A DNA stretch of 64,000 bases from Cellulosilyticum sp. I15G10I2 (GCF_900095725.1 NZ_FMMP01000011.1:248001-312000), one strand, 5' to 3'. Positions 42,880-52,648 are shown, numbered from the stretch's first letter. Notes: a model not told the origin generated them from the letters alone. Made by a program: numbers and translations.

Positions 42880-44001
42880 GTGAAACTCAATTATATTATA
42901 ATGAATAGTCTTAAGAGAAAATTAAAGGATTATAAAAGCCTTGGTTTTATGATTATCTTTCCTATTGTTTTGACTTTTATTTTTATTACTGTATTCGGAA
43001 ATATTGATAACGGTTTTAAAGCAGAGGATAGCATAACTATTAAGTTGAGTATTTATAGTGAAGCAGAAAGTGTTTTTAATGAATCCTACTTAACATTTTT
43101 AGAACAAGCAGATAAATCAGAGCGTATAAGTTTATTTTATCAGCTTGCTTCAAGTGAAATAGATGCAATAAGCTCTTTGCAAAGTGAGAAAATAGATATT
43201 TTAGTTAAAATAGATCAAAACGAGCAGGTCACTTTATTGCAGGGTAAAGACAGAGCGCAGCAAGCAGCGGTAATAAGAGGGATAACGCAAGGGTTTATCC
43301 AAAACACAGCACTTCAGAAAATAGCTTTAACCAAGGATTTAAAAATGCCTGAGCAACTATATAAGAATGAACAGTTATATAACATTACAAGGCTTGTAAA
43401 ACCTGATAAAAATTATTATATACTCTCAATTGCGGCTACTATGATTGTTTTTACGGTGCTTATAGCTGGCAGCTATGGAAGTACAGGGGTACATTATATT
43501 CATAAAGAAGTAGGCAAAAGAGTACAGAGTGCACCAATATCTAAAAATACTATTTACTTGGGGGAATATATTGCAAGTGTTATTTTGACTTTTAGTCAGG
43601 GGTGTATCATTGCAGCAGTAGTGGATGCTTATTTTATGATTGGGTTTAAAAACAATCCGTTACAGATGATAGTTATAATAATTTTAATAAGTATGATGTC
43701 AGTGGCCTTGGGTGTTTGTATAGGTGCGCTTACCCAATGTGAGAAGACATCAGAGGGGATAGTATCAGCAACAACGATACTCCTATGTTTTACATCAGGT
43801 GGATTTAATCCCAACATGGATATAGGGAAAATTACTGCATTTTCACCAGTTACGGTTATTAATAAAGCCATCATAGATATCTGCCTAAATTATAGAGTGG
43901 AAGACTTTAATCAAACACTGCTTGTGATACTTAGTTTTACTTTGATCTGTTTAGTGATGTCGTATATTCGCATAAACATTAAAGTAAAGGGGGCAAAGTA
44001 G
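42880..44001 (+). CDS. ABC-2 type exporter permease 1
   Basis: This membrane subunit of 373 residues has one helix near the N-terminus (LGFMIIFPIVLTFIFITVF), a long extracellular domain (about 45-185) and five or six helices in the second half, including ALGVCIGALTQCEKTSEGIV. This plan is typical of ABC-2 permeases. It starts at GTG, after AGGAGGGG at the end of the ATPase gene, and the gap to the second permease is one base. The two permeases probably form a heterodimer. Confidence 0.87.
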   Translation: MKLNYIIMNSLKRKLKDYKSLGFMIIFPIVLTFIFITVFGNIDNGFKAEDSITIKLSIYSEAESVFNESYLTFLEQADKSERISLFYQLASSEIDAISSLQSEKIDILVKIDQNEQVTLLQGKDRAQQAAVIRGITQGFIQNTALQKIALTKDLKMPEQLYKNEQLYNITRLVKPDKNYYILSIAATMIVFTVLIAGSYGSTGVHYIHKEVGKRVQSAPISKNTIYLGEYIASVILTFSQGCIIAAVVDAYFMIGFKNNPLQMIVIIILISMMSVALGVCIGALTQCEKTSEGIVSATTILLCFTSGGFNPNMDIGKITAFSPVTVINKAIIDICLNYRVEDFNQTLLVILSFTLICLVMSYIRINIKVKGAK

Positions 44002-44002
44002 C

Positions 44003-45121
44003 ATGAGAAATATATATAACATAGCTAAACATAGTGTAAGAATGTTCTTTAATAATCAGTTTTCTATTTTGCTTCTCGTTGCACCTATATTTGTAACGGT
44101 ATTGTTGGTAATGATGCTTAGTGGCAACAAATTCTCGTCCGGGGCGCAGATAGGCGTTGTCAGATCCGAAAAGACAGTTGGTGTGCAGGTATTCTTAGAA
44201 GAGATGGGAAAGGAGTTAAACATAACTTATTTAGACGAAAAAACAGCTAGGGCATATCTAGAGCAAAAAAAGATAAATGGCATTTTAATTATTAGAACGG
44301 ATAATCTCTTAAGAGACCTTATGGAAGGTAAAAAGAATTTAGAAGTTATAGGGGTAGGTGATGATCCCGTAATAGAGTTTATAGTGGCACAGCTCGAGCG
44401 AGCACTAAGTAGCACTTATACATTTGCTAAGTTAAGCAGCGCAAATGAAAGTAAATTTGAAGCACTTTATGCAACGTATAAAAGTGAGATAAAAGAGGTA
44501 AAGGTAGATCAAAGTGATTTTGAAATGATAAGAGCTGTAATCGTTTTTGGAATGTTTGTCATGATCTTTTTATTTACCTGTATTAAGAGTCTGCAGGCTA
44601 TGGCGGGAGAAAGGGAAAGCAAGATTTATGAACGTATCTGCATAAGCTCAATTAAACACTATGAATATGTTTCGGGGCACATCTTAGGAGCATATGGTAT
44701 TTTGATGATTCAAATGATTATCCAAGGCATAATCATGAATGCACTGGGCTTAACATTTGGATTAAGATTATTTTCATTCATAGGTATTTGTATGGTACTC
44801 GGGGTAGTTGGACTTTCTCTTAGTTTAGTGATACTTGCATGTACTAAAAATACACAGGGGTATTTTGTTGTTGGAAGCTTTGTTATTTCGCCATTATGTA
44901 TGTTGAGCGGCTGTATATTTCCTAAAGAATTTTTGCCGGATATAGTTAATAAGGTGGCGCTATTGTCTCCTGTGAGGTGGGTGATGACACTCTACAATGC
45001 TGTAATAACAGGGGCAAGTTTTGAAGAAATATTTGCCAGTGTACTAGTTGCACTAGGGCTATCAATTGTACTGGTTTTAATGGGAATGGCTACCCAGAAT
45101 TCCAGAAAAATGATGAGATAG
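44003..45121 (+). CDS. ABC-2 type exporter permease 2
   Basis: This is the second permease, with 372 residues and the same plan: an N-terminal helix (QFSILLLVAPIFVTVLLVMML), an extracellular domain, and helices in the C-terminal half, with GCIFPKEFLPDIVNKVALLSPVRWVM as the ABC-2 conserved segment before the last helix. The ATG follows the stop of permease 1 by a base. It is paralogous to but quite diverged from permease 1. No immunity or biosynthetic gene is nearby to indicate a cargo. Confidence 0.87.
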   Translation: MRNIYNIAKHSVRMFFNNQFSILLLVAPIFVTVLLVMMLSGNKFSSGAQIGVVRSEKTVGVQVFLEEMGKELNITYLDEKTARAYLEQKKINGILIIRTDNLLRDLMEGKKNLEVIGVGDDPVIEFIVAQLERALSSTYTFAKLSSANESKFEALYATYKSEIKEVKVDQSDFEMIRAVIVFGMFVMIFLFTCIKSLQAMAGERESKIYERICISSIKHYEYVSGHILGAYGILMIQMIIQGIIMNALGLTFGLRLFSFIGICMVLGVVGLSLSLVILACTKNTQGYFVVGSFVISPLCMLSGCIFPKEFLPDIVNKVALLSPVRWVMTLYNAVITGASFEEIFASVLVALGLSIVLVLMGMATQNSRKMMR

Positions 45122-45225
45122 AAGAAAATACTTCTTTGGAGTAAAAAGATATTTATATAATGTATAAATAAGCCTCAAATAATCCATCCTATAAGATGAA
45201 AATAATAAATGATGAGGTGAAGTAG

Positions 45226-45366
45226 ATGGATGAGGTAACTAAGCAAAATATTCCTCAGCAAGGGTCACAAAAAAGCAGAGAAAGAAGTGGGTTAGAGAAA
45301 GATCCGGGGACACAGACTACAGATTTTAAAAAACATTGGAATAAAAATAAAAATAATAATCGTTAA
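45226..45366 (+). CDS. Small hydrophilic protein of 46 residues
   Basis: This short gene starts at ATG after GAGGTGA and encodes MDEVTKQNIPQQGSQKS, then a charged stretch ending with HWNKNKNNNR. It has no membrane segment or signal peptide. The good ribosome site, full-length open frame and terminator immediately after it suggest a real gene. I do not recognise it. It may be a small spore or stress protein, but nothing in the sequence establishes this. Confidence 0.55.
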   Translation: MDEVTKQNIPQQGSQKSRERSGLEKDPGTQTTDFKKHWNKNKNNNR

Positions 45367-45372
45367 TCAAAT

Positions 45373-45426
45373 AAAGAATGCTATAAAAGTTTAATAACTT
45401 TTTAGGCATTCTTTTTATATAATAGA
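45373..45426 (+). terminator. Terminator of the small gene
   Basis: AAAGAATGC (45373-45381) pairs with GCATTCTTT (45416-45424), extended inside by A/T-rich pairs, and is followed by T residues. Confidence 0.8.
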
Positions 45427-45625
45427 AAATATTTGATAATGTCCTTTTATTTGTAACTAGGACAAGGCATTAGAACGTTTTTTTATTCTTTTAAAAACCC
45501 TATTAAGGGTAGAAATATACTTGTTAGATAATGCATAGGGTAGCTTTTAATGCTGAATTACCAAATATACCCATTGCTATAATCTCATAAGTATGTTAAC
45601 CTAGTAAATGTAAAGAACATAATAT
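45427..45625. other. Intergenic sequence before the tRNA
   Basis: No gene is seen. The segment is AT-rich and contains short T-runs and a small CCCTATTAAGGG palindrome near 45507. With the tRNA and its terminator, it forms a 471-base region without a protein gene. Confidence 0.5.
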
Positions 45626-45698
45626 CGCGGGATGGAGCAGTTGGCAGCTCGTTGGGCTCATAACCCAAAGGTCGTAGGTTCGAGTCCTACTCCCGCTA
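45626..45698 (+). tRNA. Initiator tRNA-fMet (CAT)
   Basis: The cloverleaf is clear: acceptor CGCGGGA pairs with TCCCGC, the anticodon loop is CTCATAA, and the T-loop is GGTTCGAGTCC. Three consecutive G-C pairs (GGG and CCC) border the anticodon loop and the first acceptor pair is mismatched (C1 opposite T72); both are features of initiator rather than elongator tRNA-Met. The CCA end is not encoded. A terminator lies 12 bases downstream. Confidence 0.92.
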
Positions 45699-45710
45699 TT
45701 TTGAATGATG

Positions 45711-45746
45711 AAAACCTCTTATATCTTTTGATATAGGAGGTTTTTT
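45711..45746 (+). terminator. Terminator of the initiator tRNA gene
   Basis: AAAACCTCTTATAT pairs with ATATAGGAGGTTTT, with one bulged pair, and ends with six T. Confidence 0.88.
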
Positions 45747-45837
45747 GAGATAAAACTTTATTTTACTTAAAATAGTAATAATCCTATGGCTTCATAGCAT
45801 AAAGTAATACCACGAAGTGTAAAGGAGCCTCTTAGTT

Positions 45838-47181
45838 ATGCAGAATTTAAGAAATGAAGATCTATTAAATGAAGTGCTTAGTAAGTGTAAAATGATAGTT
45901 GATAAAAACTATTTTAATAATATTCATGAGCTTACCTTTTGTTCATCCCCTAGCAAGGAAGGATGTATCAGACTACTCAAAATAGAAATACTCACAGCAC
46001 CTATATCACCGGAGTTTTTTACCTTTGTACTTAACGCATTAGGTAATCTTCAAGAAGTGTTTGGCTATATTCTTAAGTCTTTTGAAGATACACTCATTTT
46101 ATATGTGGGGCTCAAAACGGCCAAAAGTATGTGTACTGCAATAGATATTCTTAAAAACGGCCTAAAAAACTCTTATCCCAACAGCAAATTTAGAGAACTG
46201 TCCCCAAAGGAGAGTTCTTTGATTTTAGAGGATTTATTTGATCCAAATGTTTATCATGCTCTTTCTTCAGCTATAGTGATTCCTAATAATACATCTGCAA
46301 GCAATGCCCCTATTAATCAAAAATTAGTGGATTTGATGGGCAGTGAAGACTTTGTAGCCTTTTTTTTAGCTTCCGCTCTTACATACTCACAAATACAGTG
46401 CTTTATTTACGAATTAAAAGAATTGTACACTAAACTATCTTCTTTTTCAGAGAGTGATTATGGTTTCTCCCATAGTTTGGCTAAAAATACTGCTGTTCAT
46501 ATAACAAAAAGTACTGCAGAAAATAGTAGTGCCACGTGCTCAGAGAATAATGGATCAGAGAATGCCAAAAGTGCTTCAAAATATACACTTATTACACCTG
46601 CTGCTATTATACCACTCGAAAATTTACGTACATTTAGCATAAGTATTGCACTTAATGAAACATGCGGTATTGCAAATGTTGCTCTTCAATCTGTAGGTAA
46701 ATCAGAAACCAAAGGATGTACTGTTACGAATACGAAGCTTCATATTAATTCATCTACCCATACAAACAGTGATTCGTTATCCTATACTACCCAAAATAAA
46801 TTTGTTATAGAGCTTTTAGAAAAAATTGATGCGCTTATCTTACGATTAACATTAGCCTCCGGCGATCCCTTCTTTTGTTTTGGCGCCTATTTTCTTTCAC
46901 CCTCTTCGGCAACGAGTATTCGAGCGGCGTCTACTTATTTGGGACTTGCAAAAGATAACACGCTAAATATTGAAGATACCTTTATCAACACTTGGGAAGA
47001 TTGCGACAGTATTTTTCCTAATTTATTAGATAGTCTTAGACATTTTAATCAACTATCTTTTGAGGTAGGTTCAAAAAATGAGTGTATTACAACGACAACA
47101 ATTATTAACGCGTCAGAGCTAGTGAATACTTTTTATTTTCCTTATTCAAAGGCGTCAGATAAAGCTAATAGCTTCAATTGA
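45838..47181 (+). CDS. Unusual Ser/Thr-rich protein, possibly the N-terminal half of a HerA/VirB4-like ATPase
   Basis: The function is not established. The 447-residue protein has no signal peptide. The first 200 residues look globular; residues about 210-245 and 300-325 are Ser/Thr/Asn-rich. The segment LLEKIDALILRLTLASGDPFFCFGAYFL and then AASTYLGL and INTW resembles, from memory, the region just before the P-loop of large membrane-associated HerA-type ATPases. No Walker motif is present, and the protein stops where the ATPase domain would begin; no remnant of it is visible downstream. AAGGAGCC precedes the ATG. It may be a stand-alone partner protein or a truncated gene. Confidence 0.5.
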   Translation: MQNLRNEDLLNEVLSKCKMIVDKNYFNNIHELTFCSSPSKEGCIRLLKIEILTAPISPEFFTFVLNALGNLQEVFGYILKSFEDTLILYVGLKTAKSMCTAIDILKNGLKNSYPNSKFRELSPKESSLILEDLFDPNVYHALSSAIVIPNNTSASNAPINQKLVDLMGSEDFVAFFLASALTYSQIQCFIYELKELYTKLSSFSESDYGFSHSLAKNTAVHITKSTAENSSATCSENNGSENAKSASKYTLITPAAIIPLENLRTFSISIALNETCGIANVALQSVGKSETKGCTVTNTKLHINSSTHTNSDSLSYTTQNKFVIELLEKIDALILRLTLASGDPFFCFGAYFLSPSSATSIRAASTYLGLAKDNTLNIEDTFINTWEDCDSIFPNLLDSLRHFNQLSFEVGSKNECITTTTIINASELVNTFYFPYSKASDKANSFN

Positions 47182-47324
47182 GATTATTAGATGAAAAAAA
47201 TACTAGAGAAGCTATTAAATAGTTTTCAATTTATTTTTAAATGTATTTTTAAATAGGTTTTAAAATGTAAAATGAATAGTTGGATTAATTGGATAACCCG
47301 TGATATACTAAGAGTAATCTACAA

Positions 47325-47351
47325 AAAAAATAGGGACATTCCTATTTTTTT
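47325..47351 (+). terminator. Hairpin before the sugar-sensor operon
   Basis: AAAATAGGGA and TCCTATTTTTTT flank a short loop and end in a T-run. It may terminate transcription from the 447-residue protein gene. Confidence 0.6.
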
Positions 47352-47425
47352 GTGCATATACGATAAGGAATCTACAACAAAATAAGTGGTTTGTGGGTAA
47401 TAAGTGAGCGGAAGGAATTCATAGA

Positions 47426-48460
47426 ATGAATATGAAAACATCTAATAAACATGGGAAAATAATACCTTTAGTTATATGCTGTAGTATAAGTGCAATCATC
47501 CTTACAACGCTGTGCGGTATTTTTTATTTTAGACAAAAACTCTTGGCTGCAGCGAGCTCAAATGCTATAAGTTATGAGAAATACGACAAGCACTACGCAC
47601 TTATCACAAGCAATAAAGATTCACCGTTTTGGGAGTCAGTTTATGAAGAAGCTAAAATAGAAGCTAAAAAACATAATGCATATGTAGAATATATAGGTAA
47701 AAGTTTATCGGCGGCCTATGATATTCAGGTATTATTAAGGATAGCTATTGACAGCGCAGTAGATGGCATTATTATAGAAGCGAGTGAAAACCTAGAGGTA
47801 GCAGAACTTATTAACGAAGCAGTAGAAAAAGGTATTGTGGTTATTACCGTTTTAAAAGACAGCCCTAAGAGTGAGCGTCAGAGCTTTATAGGAATTAATA
47901 ATTATAATCTAGGGCAGACCTATGGTCAGCAAGTTTTAAATATATGGGATGAGGATACCAGAAGAATTTTAGTACTAATGGATTCAAATAAACAAGATAC
48001 AAATCAAAATGTCATTTATTCAAGTATTAAGGAGACTATTTTACAAGAAACTGATAAGAGTAAGCAACTGGATATTCGAACCGTGACTGTTAACAATGAA
48101 AACACTTTTAGTTCGGAAGAAGTTATACGGGATATCATTATGGATACAAATAATTTGCCTGATATTATCATTTGCCTTAACAGCATAGATACGAGATGTG
48201 CTTATCAAGCGGTAGTAGACCATAATAAAGTAGGGCAAATCAATATCCTTGGTTATTATAATTCAGAAGATATTTTAAAAGCTGTTCAAAAGGAGATTAT
48301 CCACTCAACGATTTCGATTGATGCAAAACAGATGGGAGCTTTGTGTGTACAAGCTTTAGATGAGTATAAAACGACGGGGCGTGTCAGTAATTATCTGCCA
48401 GTTGATACACATCTAATTACGTTGAAAAATGTTAATAAATACTTGAAAAATGAAAACTAA
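47426..48460 (+). CDS. Membrane-anchored sugar-binding-type sensor protein
   Basis: The protein has 344 residues: an N-terminal membrane helix (about 11-34, IIPLVICCSISAIILTTLCGI) without a lipobox, then a periplasmic-binding type 1 domain. Motifs are LITSNKDSPFWESVYEEAK, DGIIIEASENL, FIGINNYNLGQTYG and DIIICLNSIDTRCAYQAVVDH. It overlaps the sensor-kinase gene by 11 bases at most, and no transport genes are attached to it directly. A tethered binding domain that passes ligand signals to the neighbouring LytS-like kinase is the likeliest role, as in XylFII-LytS systems. Confidence 0.8.
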   Translation: MNMKTSNKHGKIIPLVICCSISAIILTTLCGIFYFRQKLLAAASSNAISYEKYDKHYALITSNKDSPFWESVYEEAKIEAKKHNAYVEYIGKSLSAAYDIQVLLRIAIDSAVDGIIIEASENLEVAELINEAVEKGIVVITVLKDSPKSERQSFIGINNYNLGQTYGQQVLNIWDEDTRRILVLMDSNKQDTNQNVIYSSIKETILQETDKSKQLDIRTVTVNNENTFSSEEVIRDIIMDTNNLPDIIICLNSIDTRCAYQAVVDHNKVGQINILGYYNSEDILKAVQKEIIHSTISIDAKQMGALCVQALDEYKTTGRVSNYLPVDTHLITLKNVNKYLKNEN

Positions 48461-48503
48461 GGGATGCTTATTTCATAAGCTGTCAATTGAGGTGGAGTCA
48501 CTA

Positions 48504-50009
48504 ATGAATAGGATTATAAATCATTTAAAGTATAAGTGGTATACTCTGACCATTCGCATTAAACTTGTGGCTGTTTTTATGTTTACATGTTTAATCATCT
48601 GTATCGTTAATATTTTTATGTACGTTAATATTAATACTATGATCGGCAAAATTAATGAAGTATACATAAGTAATGTTAATTTAAATGAGTTATCTGATTC
48701 ATTAGCTTCTATCCAAAGGAGTATGACTGATTATCTCGGGACAAAAGGATCAGAGGCCCTAAGGGAGTACTACTCCTCAGAGCAGAGTTATGGGAAGCTG
48801 CTCGAAAATTTAAATACAATGATAACAGATAGCCATATGTTGCTTATGGAGAAAAATATTAAGAATATGTCTGAAGCCTACCTTGTTCTTACTAGAGAAA
48901 CTATGCAGGCTAAACGGGCACGTAATGTCGAAAAGTATAAAAAAAATTATGATGAGGCTTCGGACTTGTTTACGTATATTAACACTTATATTAATAGTTT
49001 AAATAATGAACAGTTTAAGGATAACTCGGATAATTATAAAGTGCTTTTAATTTCTATGGGTTACCTCAAGATAATTAGTACAACTATCTTGATTACTGCA
49101 ATTATATTGAGTATTTTCCTGGTATACATACTCACCCATAGTATTACTAGACCTTTAATTCAGCTAGCTAAGACTGCTAATGAGATAGGAAAAGGCAATT
49201 TTAAAATCAATTTAGTAGAAGTAAGATCATTAGATGAGATAGGTGTTGTATCTAAAGCTTTTAATCAAATGATTTTAAGTATTGAACAGTATATTGATAA
49301 AATCAAAATTAATTTAGAGACAGAAAACATGATGAAAGAAAAAGAACTTATTATGGCAAGTCATTTAAAAGATGCCCAGCTTAAATACTTGCAAGCTCAG
49401 ATTAATCCCCATTTTTTATTTAATACTTTAAATGCAGGTGCGCAGCTGGCTATGATGGAAGAAGCTGATAAGACTTGCTTGTTTATTGAAAATATGGCTG
49501 ACTTTTTTCGGTACAATATTAAGAAAATAAATGAAGATTCAACGTTAGAAGAAGAAATAAGACTCGTAGATAATTATATCTATATTTTAAATGTACGTTT
49601 TTCGGGGGAAATTCACTTTGAAAAAGCTGTAGAAGAAAGCCTGTTGAAAGTATGCGTACCCAGTATGATTTTACAGCCTATCGTAGAAAATGCAGTTAAT
49701 TATGGTATTAGAGATGTGGAGTGGACAGGGGTTATTAAACTAAGGGTTTATCAAAAGGATGATTATATTTATATTAGTATTCAAGATAACGGCGTTGGGA
49801 TTAAGCAAAGTAAAATTGATGAGATTATGAGAGGGGAAATTATTGAACCAGACCTGTCTAAAAACTCTAATGGTATTGGACTTGGGAACGTTATTAAAAG
49901 ACTAAAGCTTTATTACAATTGTGAACATGTAATAGAAATTAAAAGCCATGGTAAAAATCAAGGAACAGAAGTTCTTATTTGTATTCCGAAAATGATGCAA
50001 AGGGGTTAG
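48504..50009 (+). CDS. Sensor histidine kinase, LytS/YesM type
   Basis: This is a membrane kinase of about 501 residues. It has two membrane helices (about 20-40 and 190-215, ILSIFLVYILTHSI) around an extracellular helical domain. HAMP, then the His_kinase site with QAQINPHFLFNTLN (phosphorylated His), and the ATPase domain with PIVENAVNYG and GIGLGNVIKRL follow. The start at 48504 is preceded by GAGGTGGA; an in-frame ATG at 48450 lies inside the previous gene. It works with the response regulator that starts four bases after its stop. The binding proteins at 47426 and 51605 are probable sensory partners. Confidence 0.88.
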   Translation: MNRIINHLKYKWYTLTIRIKLVAVFMFTCLIICIVNIFMYVNINTMIGKINEVYISNVNLNELSDSLASIQRSMTDYLGTKGSEALREYYSSEQSYGKLLENLNTMITDSHMLLMEKNIKNMSEAYLVLTRETMQAKRARNVEKYKKNYDEASDLFTYINTYINSLNNEQFKDNSDNYKVLLISMGYLKIISTTILITAIILSIFLVYILTHSITRPLIQLAKTANEIGKGNFKINLVEVRSLDEIGVVSKAFNQMILSIEQYIDKIKINLETENMMKEKELIMASHLKDAQLKYLQAQINPHFLFNTLNAGAQLAMMEEADKTCLFIENMADFFRYNIKKINEDSTLEEEIRLVDNYIYILNVRFSGEIHFEKAVEESLLKVCVPSMILQPIVENAVNYGIRDVEWTGVIKLRVYQKDDYIYISIQDNGVGIKQSKIDEIMRGEIIEPDLSKNSNGIGLGNVIKRLKLYYNCEHVIEIKSHGKNQGTEVLICIPKMMQRG

Positions 50010-50013
50010 AGTT

Positions 50014-51621
50014 GTGTACAAAATTATGTTAGCAGATGATGAAGGGATTGTTATTGATTCTTTAAAATTTATTATTGAAAAAAATTTTGAGGGTATTTGT
50101 ATTACAGATTTTGCCAAAACAGGCCGTAGTGTTATTGAGCTTGCAGAAAGATTTAGACCTGATATTGTTTTTATGGATATTCAAATGCCTGGTATTAATG
50201 GCATTGAGGCGATGAGAGAGATTAAAAGATTTAGTCCATCTACTGTTTTTATTGTACTATCAGCCTATGACAAATTTGACTATGCAAAAGAAGCTATTCA
50301 TTTAGGGGTGCTGGAGTACTTAAATAAACCTGTTAATCAAAAAGTTATTGTCGAGATTATACAAAAAGCTATGCAGATCATAGATAATGAAAAGGAAAAA
50401 CGGAGTTATGATTTATTAGTAAAAGAGAAGCTGGAGATTGTGGTGCCCAGCATAGAAGCAGGTCTTATCTATGCTATTCTTTTTCAAGAAGAGTGTCCTG
50501 AGGACATGGTTAAGTATAATGAGCTCCTGGGGGTTAAGGAACAGTATGGGTATCTTATGGTGCTAGAATACGGAGATACTGTTGAAGGAACTGATTTGAG
50601 TAATACAGTAGGTGCAAGCATTAAGGCCCAATCGTTTTCCTACCATTTAAGAGAAATTGTTAAGGAATATGTGGCGGGGGTAGTAGGGGCAAATATGACT
50701 AACAAAACGATCGTTTTTATTCCTTGTAATCAGTCTCAAATAGATTATAATGAGCGTATGAAAATAATAGAAAATGGTAGGCAAATGATCCGCACACTTA
50801 CACAAAAGATAGATGTGGAATTCCGCTTGGGGATTGGCGATATAAAAAGTCAGAGCAGGCTCGTAGAGTCCTATAGAGAAGCCATAAGCGCTATGAGGAA
50901 TTCAAGCGGTACAGTGGTGCATTTTAAAGATTTGCCTTTAAGTTGTATGTATGAAGAGAACTACCCTATTGAGACAGAACAAGCTTTATTTAGTAATATT
51001 CGCTTAGGGAAACTCTCAGAAGCTAAAGTAGAAGCAGATACATATTTTGATTGGATGATAAGAAATTATTCAGATTGTGAAATGGATATTAAATTAAAAG
51101 TACTTGAGCTTGTTTTATACGGGGAGAGAAAAGCTTATTTAAGTGGCGGGATGACATATACCTTCACCAATCGAAAAGATTATTTAAGTACGATTATTGA
51201 GATGCATACTTATGAAGAACTTAAAAAATGGTTTGTACAAAAAATCTGTGAAGCCTGCACCAATGTTTTGACTAAAAAAAATGAACACTCCAATCAATGT
51301 ATTGAAAAAGCTAAGGCGTATATTAAAGAACATTATAAAAAAGATATTTCATTAGAGGAGGTGTCACGCAAAGTAGATATTAGTCTTTATTATTTCAGTA
51401 AGCTTTTTAAAAACGTAGTAGGAGAAAATTTTATTGACTATCTCACACGCATTCGTATTGAGGCTGCTAAGGCGCTATTATATGATGAGATGAGCATCAA
51501 GGAAGTTGCACTAGAAGTAGGCTATAGGGATTCTAATTATTTTAGCCGCCTATTTAAAAAATGTGTAGGGATAACACCAACAGAATTCAAGGAGGGGATA
51601 GTGTATGATAAAAAGAAGTAG
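50014..51621 (+). CDS. AraC-type response regulator (YesN type)
   Basis: This 535-residue regulator has a receiver domain (LADDEG, phospho-acceptor in DIVFMDIQMPGING, LSAYDKFDYAKEAI) followed by a middle region of some 250 residues and a C-terminal AraC helix-turn-helix pair (DISLEEVSRKVDISLYYFSKLFK, then IKEVALEVGYRDSNYFSRLFKK). The start is GTG at 50014. The YesM/YesN-type system typically activates sugar-uptake operons; the transporter at 52832 is the obvious candidate target. Confidence 0.92.
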   Translation: MYKIMLADDEGIVIDSLKFIIEKNFEGICITDFAKTGRSVIELAERFRPDIVFMDIQMPGINGIEAMREIKRFSPSTVFIVLSAYDKFDYAKEAIHLGVLEYLNKPVNQKVIVEIIQKAMQIIDNEKEKRSYDLLVKEKLEIVVPSIEAGLIYAILFQEECPEDMVKYNELLGVKEQYGYLMVLEYGDTVEGTDLSNTVGASIKAQSFSYHLREIVKEYVAGVVGANMTNKTIVFIPCNQSQIDYNERMKIIENGRQMIRTLTQKIDVEFRLGIGDIKSQSRLVESYREAISAMRNSSGTVVHFKDLPLSCMYEENYPIETEQALFSNIRLGKLSEAKVEADTYFDWMIRNYSDCEMDIKLKVLELVLYGERKAYLSGGMTYTFTNRKDYLSTIIEMHTYEELKKWFVQKICEACTNVLTKKNEHSNQCIEKAKAYIKEHYKKDISLEEVSRKVDISLYYFSKLFKNVVGENFIDYLTRIRIEAAKALLYDEMSIKEVALEVGYRDSNYFSRLFKKCVGITPTEFKEGIVYDKKK

Positions 51622-52648
51622 TGTTTTAACTTTACTTTGCATTTGCTTGCTAGGAAGTGTTGGGTGCTCTAAAGAGCCTTATGCTAAAACACAATTTCAG
51701 GAAATAAAAGACACTAAAATAAAAATTGGTTTATCTGTTGACTCCTTTATCATTGAAAGATGGCAAAGAGAAAAAGATATCTTTATATCGAGAGCAGGGG
51801 AACTGGGGGCAGAAGTGAATGTTCAGGATGCGAATGGGGATATTAAGGAACAAATTGCTCAGGTCGAGTATTTAATTGATAAGAAAATGGATGTTATTAC
51901 AATTATCCCAATTGATGCAGATGCTCTTGCAGATGTTGTAAGAAAAGCAAAAAGGGCTGGCATCAAGATTATTGCTTATGATCGGATTATGACACATGTT
52001 AACGTAGACTTATATATTTCTTTTGATAATAAAAAAGTAGGAGAACTCATGGCAAAAAGCCTTATTAAGAGTACACCTGAAAAAGGTAATATCTTAATGC
52101 TTTGTGGACCTTTAATAGATAATAATGTTCTACAAGTTACAGAAGGTTTTAAGGAGGTATTGTATAAAAGTAATTTAAATGTCATTGATAAAGTACACGT
52201 CGAGCAGTGGGTGCCAGAGAGAGCTTTTGCACTTACTAATGAAAAACTTAGATCATCTTATACCATTGATGGAATTATGTGTGGTAACGACGGTTTAGCA
52301 GGGCAGGCTATAAAGGCACTGGCTGAACGGCGGATGGCTGGCACAGTGAGTGTAGTAGGTCAGGATGCAGATGTTGAAGCTTGTCAAAGAATTGTAGAAG
52401 GTACACAAAATATGACGGTTTATAAGCCTGTGGATAAGCTGGCAAAAAAAGCAGTAGAGTATGCCGTTAGACTTGCACAAGGAGAGACACTTGAGATATC
52501 TGAGACGTTTTTTGATGGCACATTTGAAGTACCTTATGAAAAATTAGAGCCTATAGCTGTTACAAAAGAGAATATAGATGAAGTTATTATTGATGGTGGG
52601 TTTCACCCCAAGGAAGATGTGTATCTGAATATATTAAATAGTAATTAG
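51605..52648 (+). CDS. Xylose-binding-protein-like lipoprotein (XylFII-like)
   Basis: This lipoprotein of 347 residues has a signal with LLGSVGCSKEP (lipid Cys near residue 20) and a sugar-binding domain. Its motifs are close to xylose-binding proteins: GLSVDSFIIERWQREKDIF, IPIDADALADVVRKAK, IIAYDRIM, DLYISFDN, CGNDGLAGQAIKALAE and GQDADVEACQRIVEGTQ. The gene overlaps the end of the response-regulator gene by 17 bases. Its co-transcription with the two-component system and not the transporter suggests a sensory role like XylFII of Clostridium beijerinckii. The ribosome site AAGGAGGGG precedes the ATG. Confidence 0.85.
   Translation: MIKRSSVLTLLCICLLGSVGCSKEPYAKTQFQEIKDTKIKIGLSVDSFIIERWQREKDIFISRAGELGAEVNVQDANGDIKEQIAQVEYLIDKKMDVITIIPIDADALADVVRKAKRAGIKIIAYDRIMTHVNVDLYISFDNKKVGELMAKSLIKSTPEKGNILMLCGPLIDNNVLQVTEGFKEVLYKSNLNVIDKVHVEQWVPERAFALTNEKLRSSYTIDGIMCGNDGLAGQAIKALAERRMAGTVSVVGQDADVEACQRIVEGTQNMTVYKPVDKLAKKAVEYAVRLAQGETLEISETFFDGTFEVPYEKLEPIAVTKENIDEVIIDGGFHPKEDVYLNILNSN

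Noticed and set aside
45626-45698. Elongator tRNA-Met
   Set aside because: The three G-C pairs at the anticodon loop and the mismatched first acceptor pair identify the initiator.
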